Below are positions 16,196 to 25,624 of a stretch of DNA of 64,000 nucleotides, piece after piece (the first letter of the stretch is position 1; every line of letters begins with the position of its first letter). This DNA is from Polaribacter pectinis (GTDB lineage: Bacteria; Bacteroidota; Bacteroidia; Flavobacteriales; Flavobacteriaceae). The notes beneath the pieces were generated by a model that worked only from the letters and a program-made list of their open reading frames with translations, was not told the DNA's origin and searched no databases. The position numbers and the translations under genes are program-made. The stretch is from NCBI RefSeq assembly GCF_014352875.1, contig NZ_CP060695.1, forward strand, positions 775,501 through 839,500, given 5' to 3'.

Positions 16196-17878
16196 TTATA
16201 TGTTTTTGTTGATGATCATCATCATTTCATTTTCTAAAACAATCGTTTTTTGATATATTTCTTCTGCTTTTGCTAAAATTTCTTCAGCAAATTCTCTGTC
16301 CTTAATATCTTTTGCATTTATTCTAACGTTAAAATATGCGCCAGTTACTGCTGTTTTTGCACACAAAACACCAACTCCACCATCAGAAAGTGAATTTTGC
16401 AATCCGTTTTTCATCATTTCTAGCATAACTTCTATAGAGTTATGTGCAGTTTCCATTACTTTAAATGGAATTTCTGTTGCATATTTTGTAGCGTTTTCAA
16501 TGGCTTTTTTTCTAGCTTCTATTTCTTCATTATTTGTTTTTGGCATTCTAAAACCATCAATAATTTTGTTGAAAGCATTTGTGTCTTCATCTACCAAAAA
16601 CAACAAATCGTTTTTATATTTCTGACCTTTTTCTGCCCAATCAGAAAAATATTGCCATTTAGAATCCCAACCTGCTTTATGTGCAGAAAGATTGGCAACC
16701 ATTGTTCCTAGAGAAACGCCTAAAGCACCAACATAAGCAGCAATACTTCCACCTCCAGGAGCCATAGATTCTGATGCTGTTTCTTCTGCGAAATCTTTAA
16801 CTGTAAAGTCAATTAGTTTTTTATCAGCATCGGAATTCATTACATATTCTATAATTCTTTCTTGCGGATTAAATGGTTTTAAATCATCTAAACCAAGAGA
16901 TTTTATAGCGATTTTAATTTTCTCACTTTCGCTAATTCCTAATGAACGTTCTTGTTTTTTTAGATAAAAATCTGCACAATCTAGCATAGCTTGTAGTGGA
17001 ACTAAACCAACTAATTCAGATCCTGTTACACGCAAACCGCGTTTTGTAGCTGCTAAATCTGTTTCATAAAAAGCTTCATGCATAGAAGTTATAGAAATAT
17101 TTGTAAGATTGTAAGAAATTTGTGCAATTCCGTATTCTTCAATAAACCAACCAATTCCTTTTACAGCTTTTAGTTTTCCCGGAATTCTTTCAGCTTCACC
17201 GTTTTTGTCTAGCACTTTTTTACCATCAACTAATTTTGCTCTACCGTTTTCACGAATATCAAAAGCAATTGCATTTGCTCTTCTAGTTGACGTAGAGTTT
17301 AAATTTACGTTATAAGCAATTAAGAAATCACGGGCAGAAATTGCTGTAACTCCAGATGATATTATTTGTTTATTGAATTCTGTTGGTCCAAAATCTGGTT
17401 TCCAATTAGGTTTAGAAAGCTTTTCTTTTAAACCTTCATACTCTCCAGAGCGAACTGTAGCTAAGTTTTTTCTGTCTAATGAAGTAGCTGCGTTTTCATA
17501 AAAATATCCAGATATACCAAGTTCTTCACCAACTTTCTTTCCTAATTTATGTGCATATTTTGCAGTTTCTTCCATAGAAATATTTGCAATTGGTACTAAA
17601 GGACAAACATCAGTTGCTCCAAATCTTGGATGTTCTCCTGTTTGTTTACTCATGTCTATTAATTCTGCTGCTTTTTTTATTAATAAAAAAGCTGCCTCTA
17701 CAACTTGATCAGGCTCGCCTACAAATGTAATTACTGTTCTGTTAGTTGCTTTGCCAGGATCTACATCTAAAAGTTTTATACCTTCTATTGTTTTTACTAC
17801 ATTTGCGATGGTGTTAATTTTGTTAATATCTCTTCCCTCGCTAATATTTGGTACGCATTCTATAAGTTGCTTGTTCAT
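16196..17878 (-). CDS. ftcD: Bifunctional glutamate formimidoyltransferase/formimidoyl-THF cyclodeaminase
   Basis: This 560-residue fusion moves the formimino group of formiminoglutamate to tetrahydrofolate and then releases ammonia to give methenyl-THF, linking histidine breakdown to one-carbon metabolism. The formiminotransferase N and C domains take up about residues 1-300 (ECVPNISEGRD; GEHPRFGATDVCPLVPI). The cyclodeaminase domain follows from about 350 (SESMAPGGGSIAAYVGALG). This full-length fused form is the one found in animals and in Bacteroidota, while many bacteria carry the parts separately. No other hut gene is in the window. It has its own promoter-like box. Confidence 0.95.
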   Translation of the reverse strand: MNKQLIECVPNISEGRDINKINTIANVVKTIEGIKLLDVDPGKATNRTVITFVGEPDQVVEAAFLLIKKAAELIDMSKQTGEHPRFGATDVCPLVPIANISMEETAKYAHKLGKKVGEELGISGYFYENAATSLDRKNLATVRSGEYEGLKEKLSKPNWKPDFGPTEFNKQIISSGVTAISARDFLIAYNVNLNSTSTRRANAIAFDIRENGRAKLVDGKKVLDKNGEAERIPGKLKAVKGIGWFIEEYGIAQISYNLTNISITSMHEAFYETDLAATKRGLRVTGSELVGLVPLQAMLDCADFYLKKQERSLGISESEKIKIAIKSLGLDDLKPFNPQERIIEYVMNSDADKKLIDFTVKDFAEETASESMAPGGGSIAAYVGALGVSLGTMVANLSAHKAGWDSKWQYFSDWAEKGQKYKNDLLFLVDEDTNAFNKIIDGFRMPKTNNEEIEARKKAIENATKYATEIPFKVMETAHNSIEVMLEMMKNGLQNSLSDGGVGVLCAKTAVTGAYFNVRINAKDIKDREFAEEILAKAEEIYQKTIVLENEMMMIINKNI

Positions 17879-17894
17879 GTGAATATATTTTACT

Positions 17895-17902
17895 CAAATA
17901 TA
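17895..17902 (-). promoter_or_regulatory. Putative -7 box for ftcD
   Basis: The minus strand reads TATATTTG, a perfect TAnnTTTG box, 16 bases before the ftcD ATG, implying a leader of about 10 bases. Confidence 0.45.
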
Positions 17903-17955
17903 AAAAAAGCAATAATTAAACAGAGTACTAAATCTTAAAAATTGATTAATTAAAT

Positions 17956-17963
17956 TATATTTG
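17956..17963 (+). promoter_or_regulatory. Putative -7 box for the polysaccharide cluster
   Basis: TATATTTG, a perfect TAnnTTTG box, lies 12 bases before the ATG at 17976. It is the only promoter-like box found before the first gene of the 31-gene plus-strand cluster. It also overlaps a potential TTG start at 17961, which argues against that start. Confidence 0.5.
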
Positions 17964-17975
17964 TATTTAACCATA

Positions 17976-18848
17976 ATGTTAGAAATGCAGAAAGATAAAT
18001 GGCTTTTCGAGATAACTCCTAAAAAGAGCCTTTTTACAGTAAATTTAAAAGAAGTTTGGCAGTATAGAGATTTACTTATTCTCTTTGTTAAGAGAGATGT
18101 TGTAACTAAATATAAGCAAACAGTTTTAGGACCAATATGGTATTTAATACAACCTTTATTTACTTCAGTAATATTTACACTGATATTTAATAATATAGCA
18201 AATATTCCTACTAATGGAGTTCCAGCTTTTTTATTCAATCTTGCCGGTATTACTTGTTGGAACTATTTTAAGGACTGTTTAACGCAAACATCTGATACCT
18301 TTAAAAATAATGAAGGAATTTTTGGGAAAGTTTATTTTCCTAGAGTGGTAATGCCATTATCTACAATCTTTTCTAATTTATTAAAATTCGGAATTCAATT
18401 ATTAATATTTATTGCATTTTACATTTACTTTGCAGTAAAAGGTTTATCAGTTTCATTTACTTTAGACCTTCTATATCTACCAATTTTAACTCTTTCAATG
18501 GGCTTTTTAAGCCTAGGTTTGGGTATGATGGTTTCTTCTATGGTTACAAAGTATAGAGATCTTACTTATTTGTTAACTTTTGGAGTATCATTACTTATGT
18601 ATTTATCAGCAGTAATGTATCCTGTTGAAGTTGCTGTAGATAAGATGAGAAATTTTCCAATAGCTATTAAAATGATTGAATACAACCCAATGACAATAGT
18701 TATAGAAAATTTTAGAAACATTGTTTTCAATTCTAGTAGTGTAGATTTTTTAGAAATTATTTATGTAGTAATAATATCTTTTTTTGTTTTTATGTTAGGA
18801 TTGGTAGTTTTTAATAAAACTGAAAAAACGTTTATTGATACCATTTAA
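17976..18848 (+). CDS. wzm: ABC-2 type polysaccharide exporter, permease (Wzm)
   Basis: About 290 residues with six membrane helices and the ABC-2 permease hallmarks of Wzm/KpsM/TagG: a soluble N-terminus that runs into LVKRDVVTKYKQTVLGPIW, then WNYFKDCLTQ and KVYFPRVVMPLS. With Wzt it exports undecaprenyl-linked O-antigen or a similar glycan across the inner membrane. The frame continues upstream to a TTG at 17961, which sits inside a -7 box; ATG 17976 is preferred. It is the first gene of the cluster, 3 bases before wzt. Confidence 0.93.
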   Translation: MLEMQKDKWLFEITPKKSLFTVNLKEVWQYRDLLILFVKRDVVTKYKQTVLGPIWYLIQPLFTSVIFTLIFNNIANIPTNGVPAFLFNLAGITCWNYFKDCLTQTSDTFKNNEGIFGKVYFPRVVMPLSTIFSNLLKFGIQLLIFIAFYIYFAVKGLSVSFTLDLLYLPILTLSMGFLSLGLGMMVSSMVTKYRDLTYLLTFGVSLLMYLSAVMYPVEVAVDKMRNFPIAIKMIEYNPMTIVIENFRNIVFNSSSVDFLEIIYVVIISFFVFMLGLVVFNKTEKTFIDTI

Positions 18849-18851
18849 AAA

Positions 18852-20129
18852 ATGAATAATAATATAATTTTAAAAGTAGAAAATCTATCTAAACAATATC
18901 GTTTAGGAACTGTTGGTACTGGTACTATTGGACACGATCTAAATCGTTTTTTTGCAAGAATTAGAGGTAAAGAAGATCCATATTTAAAAATAGGCGAAAG
19001 TAATGATAGAACTTCAAAAGGAAATTCAGATTATGTTTGGGCATTAAAAGATATTGACTTTGAAGTAAAAAAAGGAGAGGTTTTAGGGATTATTGGGAAA
19101 AACGGAGCAGGAAAATCTACACTTTTAAAAATATTATCTAAAGTTACAGGCCCAACTACAGGTTCTGTGAAATTTAATGGAAGAATAGCTTCTTTATTAG
19201 AAGTTGGTACTGGTTTTCATCCAGAGATGACTGGTAGAGAAAACGTATTTCTAAATGGAGCCATTTTAGGAATGACGCATAAAGAAATTGATGAGAAATT
19301 AGAAGAAATAATTTCTTTTTCTGGTTGTGAAAGATATATTGATACACCTGTAAAACGTTATTCCAGTGGTATGACAGTTCGTTTGGCATTTGCTGTTGCC
19401 GCGCATTTAGAACCAGATATCTTAATTATAGATGAAGTTTTAGCAGTTGGAGATGCTGAATTCCAAAAGAAAGCAATAGGTAAAATGCAAGACATTTCTA
19501 ATGCAGATGGAAGAACCGTTTTATTTGTAAGTCATAATATGTCAGCAATTAAAAGTTTATGCTCTAGAGTAGTAGTTTTAGAAAACGGAACTGTAAAATT
19601 TGATGGTAATACAGATGAAGGTTTAGAAGCTTATTTGGCTAGAGATTTAAAAACGAACCACACAGTTTTCTTTAAAGAAAATAAAGAAGTCAAAAAAGCT
19701 GTTGAATTTGTTTCAATAACATTAAAAAATCAAGATTTAATTATAACTAAAGATTTTTCTATTGGTGAAACATTAAATATTGAATTTACAATTAGAAATA
19801 ATTCTAGCGAAACAAAAATTGAAACTGGAATACAAATAAAATCTAATGAAGATATACCCATATTTCATATAATGGGTAGAGATTCTAATTATGAATTAAC
19901 TTTAGATAAAAAAGAAGAAACATTTGTTGTTTCTATTAAGGATATTAGACTCTTTCCTGGAATTTATAGCATCAACTTAACGTGTAGTAATTTGTCTGGT
20001 CATCAAATTTTTGATTCAATTGAAGATTCAATATCTTTTGAAATAATAGATGGAGGAAAATATACCAATAGACCACTTCCTAAAGCAGCAGGTTTATTCT
20101 TTTTAAATCCTAAATGGAATAAATTATAA
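18852..20129 (+). CDS. wzt: ABC polysaccharide exporter, ATP-binding subunit with C-terminal extension (Wzt)
   Basis: A 425-residue ATPase that powers glycan export with Wzm. Walker A is GKNGAGKST (82-90), the signature is YSSGMTVRLAF, and Walker B is DILIIDEVLAVGD. After the roughly 250-residue ATPase, about 160 residues of beta-rich sequence (from about 265; LDKKEETFVVSIKDIRLFP) resemble the Wzt C-terminal immunoglobulin-like domain. In E. coli O8/O9a that domain binds the finished, capped O-antigen end. This points to a chain-end-recognising export pathway. Confidence 0.93.
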   Translation: MNNNIILKVENLSKQYRLGTVGTGTIGHDLNRFFARIRGKEDPYLKIGESNDRTSKGNSDYVWALKDIDFEVKKGEVLGIIGKNGAGKSTLLKILSKVTGPTTGSVKFNGRIASLLEVGTGFHPEMTGRENVFLNGAILGMTHKEIDEKLEEIISFSGCERYIDTPVKRYSSGMTVRLAFAVAAHLEPDILIIDEVLAVGDAEFQKKAIGKMQDISNADGRTVLFVSHNMSAIKSLCSRVVVLENGTVKFDGNTDEGLEAYLARDLKTNHTVFFKENKEVKKAVEFVSITLKNQDLIITKDFSIGETLNIEFTIRNNSSETKIETGIQIKSNEDIPIFHIMGRDSNYELTLDKKEETFVVSIKDIRLFPGIYSINLTCSNLSGHQIFDSIEDSISFEIIDGGKYTNRPLPKAAGLFFLNPKWNKL

Positions 20130-20133
20130 TTTT

Positions 20134-21108
20134 TTGAAAATTGTAAAACTAACATATAATTACAACTGGCCAATATTTAGGCAAACACCAAATAATAGTC
20201 AAATTTGGGGTAATTATAAATTTGTTATAGATAACAATTTAAAAGAATGTGATTATTGGGTTATTTATTCAGATCATAATTTACTACCTGAAAAAGTACT
20301 TTGCAACCCTAATAATATTATTTTTATATCTGGTGAAGGAAAAACTACAAGTCCAGTTTATGGACAAAAATTTTTAGATCAATTTGCATTAATTGTCACT
20401 GTTAATAGAGAAATTAGACATAAAAATATTATTTTTAAACAAACAGGTTTACCTTGGTTTATTAATAAAACATTTGATGATTTAAATCAAAACATTATTC
20501 CTGAAAAAAAGAAATTGATTTCAGTAATAAGTTCTAATAAGACAATAACAGAAGGTCATCGAAAAAGATTAGCATTTGTAAAAAAGCTTAAAATACATTT
20601 TGGTGATAATTTAGATATTTTTGGTAGAGGTTTTTTAGAAATAGAGGATAAATGGGAAGCATTAGCAGATTATAAATATTCTATTGCTATTGAAAATGAT
20701 TACTGTTTAGATTACGTTACAGAAAAGTTTTTCGATTGTTTATATTCAAATACATTTTCATTTTATTATGGATGTCCTAATCTTGAAACTTATATATCAC
20801 CTAATTCTTTTGCAAGAATAGACATAGATAACTTAACAGAATCTATAAAGGTTATAGAAAATACAATTGAAGATTCTACCTATGAAAAAAATGATAGTAC
20901 TTTATTAAAAGAAAAATTAAAGAGTATTAATGAGCATCAATTTTTTCCTTTTATTGCAGGTATTCTAGATAATATTAAAGTTAATGCATCCAAAAAGGAA
21001 ATTATTTTAAATAATAATATACATTCAGAATATTTAAACTTTAGAGGTATTGTTTTAAATAAATTAAGGAGTACATACAGAAGAATTATAAAATTTTTAA
21101 AATTTTAG
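20134..21108 (+). CDS. Glycosyltransferase family 10, alpha-1,3/4-fucosyltransferase-like
   Basis: A 324-residue protein with the conserved GT10 donor-binding motif at residues 187-201 (ENDYCLDYVTEKFFD), followed by FYYGCPNLETYI. GT10 enzymes add fucose from GDP-fucose, usually alpha-1,3 to GlcNAc. The start is TTG at 20134 (M-KIVKLTYNY), 4 bases after the wzt stop; no ATG precedes the first strand. The C-terminus is basic, as in bacterial GT10 enzymes that attach to membranes. A GT11 fucosyltransferase lies two genes downstream, but no GDP-fucose synthesis genes are visible. Confidence 0.85.
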   Translation: MKIVKLTYNYNWPIFRQTPNNSQIWGNYKFVIDNNLKECDYWVIYSDHNLLPEKVLCNPNNIIFISGEGKTTSPVYGQKFLDQFALIVTVNREIRHKNIIFKQTGLPWFINKTFDDLNQNIIPEKKKLISVISSNKTITEGHRKRLAFVKKLKIHFGDNLDIFGRGFLEIEDKWEALADYKYSIAIENDYCLDYVTEKFFDCLYSNTFSFYYGCPNLETYISPNSFARIDIDNLTESIKVIENTIEDSTYEKNDSTLLKEKLKSINEHQFFPFIAGILDNIKVNASKKEIILNNNIHSEYLNFRGIVLNKLRSTYRRIIKFLKF

Positions 21109-21110
21109 TT

Positions 21111-21689
21111 TTGATAAAAAAAATAGCAAAAAAAATTAAATCACTTTTCACAAAAAGTAAAACCAAGGTAGTTGTAGAAGATGAAAAATTGCCTTATACA
21201 ATTATGAGTGGTGCTATTTTAAGTGGTATAAATACTATTGGAGATAATACTTATATTGGTTTTAACTGTAATATTACTGAATCTAAAATAGGTAGATATT
21301 GTTCTATTGCAAATAATGTTAGTATAGGAATTGGCGAACATAAAATTAATAGAGTTTCTACATCTAGTATTTTTTATAAAAAGCCTTTCGAAACATTAAC
21401 AGAGAAAGACTGTATTATTGGAAATGATGTTTGGATAGGTTCTAACGTAGTTGTTAGAAGAGGTGTAGAAATTGGTGATGGAGCTATAATTGGAGCAAAT
21501 TCTTTTGTTAATAAAAACGTTAAAGAATTTGAAATTGTAGGAGGAGTTCCTTCAAAACATATAAGAATGCGTTTTAATGAAGAAACCATTATAACTTTAA
21601 AAAAAAGTAAGTGGTGGCTTTTAGATTTAGAAAAAGCCAAAAGAAAAATTTTAGAGCTTGAAAAAACGAATCTTTTTGATATAGATTAG
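21111..21689 (+). CDS. Left-handed beta-helix O-acyltransferase
   Basis: A 192-residue protein with hexapeptide repeats (ISGINTIGDNTYIGFNCNI; IGNDVWIGSNVVVRRGVEIGDGAIIGANSFV) and the C-terminal helix WWLLDLEKAKR typical of CatB/xenobiotic-type sugar O-acetyltransferases. The catalytic His is probably in IGEHKIN. It likely acetylates a sugar of the polysaccharide. The start is TTG at 21111, 2 bases after the GT10 stop. Confidence 0.86.
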   Translation: MIKKIAKKIKSLFTKSKTKVVVEDEKLPYTIMSGAILSGINTIGDNTYIGFNCNITESKIGRYCSIANNVSIGIGEHKINRVSTSSIFYKKPFETLTEKDCIIGNDVWIGSNVVVRRGVEIGDGAIIGANSFVNKNVKEFEIVGGVPSKHIRMRFNEETIITLKKSKWWLLDLEKAKRKILELEKTNLFDID

Positions 21690-21721
21690 TTTTTTTATTA
21701 ATAAACTTACAATTAGGTAAA

Positions 21722-22606
21722 TTGGGAAATAATAAAGTAATAGTTTCTATTAATGGTGGTCTCGGTAATCAGATGTTTCAATTGGCATTTGGAAGTATTA
21801 TTGCAAAAAAAAATAACTCTAAATTAGTATTAGATAAAAGTTTTTTTAATGAAGACAAGAAAGATCCAAATTGTGCTTTTAGGTCTTTTGATTTAGATAT
21901 ATTTAATATTAGATACAAGGAATTATCAACTTTAAAAAAAAGTGTAATTAGTAAAATTATAAATAAATTTTTTACAAAAAAAAATAATACTTACAGAGAA
22001 CCTTCATTTGATTTTAATTCTGAAGCATTACGTTTAAAAAGCCCAGTAAGTATTTATGGTTATTTTCAAAGTTATAAGTATTTTGTTGGTTATGAGGGTT
22101 TTGTAAAATCTATTTTTACTTTTCCAAAAGACAAAATAGGTCCTCAAAATCATCAAATATTAAACGAAATAATTGCAAATAAATCTATCTCAATTCATAT
22201 TAGAAGAGGAGATTATGTTAATGATTCTAAAACAAATAAAACACATGGTACTTGCTCTTTAGATTACTATTATCAAGCAATAGAAGAAATTACCAAAAAT
22301 AAAACTAATAACTATAATCTATATTTTTTTTCAGATGATATAGATTGGGTAAAAGAAAAGTTTAATATTATTAATATCAGTAAAAATTATATCAGTAATA
22401 ATACAGCTCAAAATAGTTGGATAGATATGTTTTTAATGAGTAATTGTAAACACAATATAATCGCAAATAGTTCTTTTAGTTTTTGGGGAGCTTGGTTAAA
22501 TTCTAATCCTAACAAGAAAGTAATTGCTCCTAAAAAATGGTTTTTAGATCAAACACTAGAAGCACAATCTCAAAATTTAATTCCGCCACAATGGATACGA
22601 ATCTAA
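21722..22606 (+). CDS. Glycosyltransferase family 11, alpha-1,2-fucosyltransferase
   Basis: A 294-residue enzyme with three clear GT11 motifs: INGGLGNQMFQLAFG (residues 10-24), HIRRGDYV (159-166) and SSFSFWGAWLN near residue 250. GT11 enzymes transfer fucose from GDP-fucose in alpha-1,2 linkage to galactose or a related residue. The start is TTG at 21722. Its last 16 bases overlap the start of the next GT2 gene. Confidence 0.9.
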   Translation: MGNNKVIVSINGGLGNQMFQLAFGSIIAKKNNSKLVLDKSFFNEDKKDPNCAFRSFDLDIFNIRYKELSTLKKSVISKIINKFFTKKNNTYREPSFDFNSEALRLKSPVSIYGYFQSYKYFVGYEGFVKSIFTFPKDKIGPQNHQILNEIIANKSISIHIRRGDYVNDSKTNKTHGTCSLDYYYQAIEEITKNKTNNYNLYFFSDDIDWVKEKFNIINISKNYISNNTAQNSWIDMFLMSNCKHNIIANSSFSFWGAWLNSNPNKKVIAPKKWFLDQTLEAQSQNLIPPQWIRI

Positions 22607-23640
22607 ACATCCCTTTAGTATCTGTTTTAATGCCTGTATATAATTCAGAAGATTATGTAGGTGAGGCAATAGAGAGTGTTTTAAAGCAAACTTATGATAA
22701 TTTCGAGTTTCTAATAGTTAATGATTTTTCAACGGATAAATCTTTAGATATAATTCTTTCATATAAAGATTCAAGAATTAAAGTTCTTAATATGAAGCAA
22801 AATTCGGGGATTTCTGAAACCCTAAATTTTGGTTTGCTAAAAGCAAAAGGAAAGTATATTGTTAGAATGGATTCTGATGATATAAGTTTACCAAATCGTA
22901 TAAAAAAGCAAGTAGAGTTTTTAGAAAAAAATAAAGAACATGTAATTTGTGGCTCTAACTATAGTATTATTAATTCCTCTAACAAAGTTGTTCTACCAGA
23001 AAAGCATTCTATAATAAAAACAGGATTTTTACATAGTTGTTGCGTTGCACATCCAACAGTAGTTATTAGAAAAAGTATTTTAGAAAAGAATAAGTTATTT
23101 TACTCTAAAGATAATGAACCTGCGGAAGATTATCATCTTTGGTCTTTATTAATTCATAAAGGGAAATTCTATAATATTCAAGAAAATTTACTTGCATATA
23201 GAGTTCACCAAAATCAAATTTCGCAGAGCAAAAAGACAGCGCAAGACAAAAAATCTTTTTCAGTAAAAATAAATTATATAAAAACTTTTTATAAAGAATT
23301 AACAAAAGAGGAAACTCTTATGTTAGAAAAGCTATTACTTTATAAGAAGAAAATGCAAGATGTAGATATTAAAATATTTAGTGATTTTGTATTTAATTTG
23401 AAGATATCTAATAGTAAAACTAACTTTTTCGAGTCAAAAAGTTTTCAAAATTATATTTCTACATTAGAAAACACATTTTTAACAAACTATTTTTCTAAAT
23501 ATGAAAGATATTCTTATGCAGATTTTTTAAAGTATTTAAAAGTTGTAAGAAAGTATAAAATAAAGTTTAATTTAAAAAACTCTTTAAACTTGTTCATTAA
23601 ATCTGCGTTTTTCTATAAGATTAAAACAGATTTTTTATGA
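22591..23640 (+). CDS. Glycosyltransferase family 2
   Basis: About 349 residues with a GT-A fold: VSVLMPVYNSEDYVGEAIES at the N-terminus, then MDSDDISLPNRI with the metal-binding DxD. The C-terminal third is helical and basic and probably binds membrane or acceptor. I chose the ATG at 22591, within the 3' end of the GT11 gene; an in-frame extension to 22537 lies entirely inside that gene. The stop overlaps the next start by four bases (ATGA). Confidence 0.88.
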   Translation: MDTNLNIPLVSVLMPVYNSEDYVGEAIESVLKQTYDNFEFLIVNDFSTDKSLDIILSYKDSRIKVLNMKQNSGISETLNFGLLKAKGKYIVRMDSDDISLPNRIKKQVEFLEKNKEHVICGSNYSIINSSNKVVLPEKHSIIKTGFLHSCCVAHPTVVIRKSILEKNKLFYSKDNEPAEDYHLWSLLIHKGKFYNIQENLLAYRVHQNQISQSKKTAQDKKSFSVKINYIKTFYKELTKEETLMLEKLLLYKKKMQDVDIKIFSDFVFNLKISNSKTNFFESKSFQNYISTLENTFLTNYFSKYERYSYADFLKYLKVVRKYKIKFNLKNSLNLFIKSAFFYKIKTDFL

Positions 23641-24389
23641 TACCAAAAATAATTCACTATTGTTGGTTTGGTAATAATGAGAAACCAGAAATATTAAAAA
23701 AATGCATTTTATCTTGGGAGAAAAACTGCAAAGATTATAAAATTATTGAGTGGAATGAGACTAATAGTTCGCAGTTTACTAATTCTTTTTACAAAAATTC
23801 TCTAAGAAAAAGAAAATATGCTTTTGTTTCAGATTATATAAGAACCAAAGCTCTTTATGAATTTGGCGGAATCTATTTAGACACAGACATGTTATTGTTA
23901 AAACCAATTGATAAACTGTTAGAATATAATTTTTTTTCCGGTTTAGAGGTAGAAGAAAGAGTTGCTTTTGGTTTATTTGGGGGTATTAAAAAGCATCGGT
24001 TTTTTTCTGAAATGTTAGATTTTTATTCAAAAACAGAGTTTGATGAATTTAACCCTCCAATAATAACGCATTCATTTAAAAATTTAATAAATTCATCAAC
24101 TTTAAAAGAAAATGAAGTTTTATTAAGTCCTGAATATTTTTATCCCTTAACTTATCAAAATAAAGAAAAGGATTATAAATTATATATAACAGATAAAAGT
24201 TATGCAGTACATCTTTGGAATCATTCCTGGAAATTAGAAACAAAAAAAGGATATTCTTTTATTTTTAATAAATTAAAAACTATCCTTTTAGATTATATTT
24301 TGCATAATTATTCTTTTAAGTACCTAAAGAATAATTTAAAAGAAACACTCATAAATCTATATAGGTTAGTTAAATATAAAAGTATTTGA
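23637..24389 (+). CDS. GT32-like DXD glycosyltransferase
   Basis: A 250-residue enzyme with the sequence PKIIHYCWFGNNEKP at the start and the donor-sugar motif region AFVSDYIRTKALYEFGG/IYLDTDM (about residues 62-88). These are the features of GT32 capsular-type transferases (Gly-transf-sug with DXD motif). It is translationally coupled on both sides by overlapping stop/start codons. Donor sugar unknown. Confidence 0.85.
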   Translation: MIPKIIHYCWFGNNEKPEILKKCILSWEKNCKDYKIIEWNETNSSQFTNSFYKNSLRKRKYAFVSDYIRTKALYEFGGIYLDTDMLLLKPIDKLLEYNFFSGLEVEERVAFGLFGGIKKHRFFSEMLDFYSKTEFDEFNPPIITHSFKNLINSSTLKENEVLLSPEYFYPLTYQNKEKDYKLYITDKSYAVHLWNHSWKLETKKGYSFIFNKLKTILLDYILHNYSFKYLKNNLKETLINLYRLVKYKSI

Positions 24390-25624
24390 AAGTATTACAA
24401 ATAACATATTCATCTAAAGGAGGAGCAGGTATTGCTGCAAAAAGATTACACACTGCATTACAGCAGAATGGAGTTTCTTCTGCATATTTGTCTACAAACT
24501 TAACTATAGATTTTAAAAATGAAATTGTTAACGATTCTTTTTTTAAATACAAAAAGCCAACTATTTTAAAAAGAATTGGTTTAAAATTTTTAAACTTATT
24601 TCCAATTTCCAAAAAGAGTCAATTATCAAAAAAAATAAACCAATATAAAAAAGAAAAAGGTTTTGAAATTATTTCATCACCTTTTAGCAGTTTTAAATTA
24701 CAAAATCATCCTTTATTTTTAGAAGCAGATATTATTAACTTGCATTGGGTTTCTGGTATTTTAGATTATACTACTTTTTTTAAAGCTTGTAAAAAACCTA
24801 TAGTTTGGACTTTTCATGACATGAATCCTTTTTTAGGAATGTTTCATTATAAAAATGATTATAATAAAGCCACAATAGAATTAGCTGATTTTAATAAAAA
24901 AATTGAAAATATACAAGAACAGAACTTAAATTATATTAAAAAAGGAGCAATTATTTCTCCATCTAAATGGTTATTAGAAGAAGCTATTGCTGGTGGTTTT
25001 TTTACTAGATTTATTAAGAAGAATATTGTAAACTCTATCGATTTAGACACTTTTGCCATTAAAAACAAAGTAGAATTAAGAAGCAACTATTCAATTAAAA
25101 AAAATGAATTTGTTATTTTGTTTGTAGCAGAAGATGTTAGTAATTATAGAAAAGGTTTCGATTTACTTTTAGATTCTTTAAGTTATCTAAATGAAATACA
25201 ATTTACTATCTTAACAATTGGTATAGATAAGCCCAACAATTATGGAAAAGTAAAAGTTATTTCTTTAGGTAAGATTTATGATGAAAACAAAATAGTAGAG
25301 ATTTATAATTTAGCAGACGTTTTTGTATTACCAAGCAGAGAAGATAATTTGCCAAACGTAATTTTAGAATCTTTTGCAGTTGGTTTACCAATAATAAGTT
25401 ATAATATTGGTGGTATTAAAGAACATGTTTTACCTAATAAAACTGGTTTTATTTCTAAAGAATTAACAGGTGTTTCTTTATCAGAAAAAATAATAGCATT
25501 TTATAAAGCTAAAGAAAGTTTTAATTCTTTACAAATTAGAAAATATGCTGAAGAGCATTTTAGTTTTTATAATCAATACAAAGGTTATTCAAAAATATAT
25601 AAAGAATTATTAAAAAATGATTGA
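24386..25624 (+). CDS. Glycosyltransferase family 4 (GT-B)
   Basis: A 412-residue GT-B enzyme. The N-terminal acceptor domain begins MKVLQITYSSKGGAGIAAKRL and holds WTFHDMNPFLG, shared by Bacteroidota GT4 enzymes of O-antigen clusters. The C-terminal donor domain has LPSREDNLPNVILESFAVGLPII, the E-x7-E-type motif. It starts at TTG 24386, overlapping the previous stop by four bases, and its own end overlaps the next gene by eight. Confidence 0.9.
   Translation: MKVLQITYSSKGGAGIAAKRLHTALQQNGVSSAYLSTNLTIDFKNEIVNDSFFKYKKPTILKRIGLKFLNLFPISKKSQLSKKINQYKKEKGFEIISSPFSSFKLQNHPLFLEADIINLHWVSGILDYTTFFKACKKPIVWTFHDMNPFLGMFHYKNDYNKATIELADFNKKIENIQEQNLNYIKKGAIISPSKWLLEEAIAGGFFTRFIKKNIVNSIDLDTFAIKNKVELRSNYSIKKNEFVILFVAEDVSNYRKGFDLLLDSLSYLNEIQFTILTIGIDKPNNYGKVKVISLGKIYDENKIVEIYNLADVFVLPSREDNLPNVILESFAVGLPIISYNIGGIKEHVLPNKTGFISKELTGVSLSEKIIAFYKAKESFNSLQIRKYAEEHFSFYNQYKGYSKIYKELLKND

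Noticed and set aside
17961..17975. Upstream TTG start for wzm
   Set aside because: The TTG overlaps the perfect -7 box TATATTTG at 17956-17963, so it would lie upstream of the likely transcription start.
17894..18238. Minus-strand 114-codon frame opposite wzm
   Set aside because: It is the antisense frame of the well-supported Wzm gene; the translation has no domain features and a composition typical of complementary AT-rich coding sequence.
22537..22590. Eighteen-codon extension of the GT2 gene inside the GT11 gene
   Set aside because: The extension encodes a basic, unstructured stretch that is the shifted reading of the conserved GT11 end; the ATG at 22591 places the GT2 first strand at the usual distance.
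20134..22606. GDP-fucose biosynthesis genes within the cluster
   Set aside because: The SDR at 35.7 kb was considered as an Fcl-like epimerase-reductase, but its classical SDR motifs and length fit a PtmA-like enzyme; no Gmd-like gene is present.
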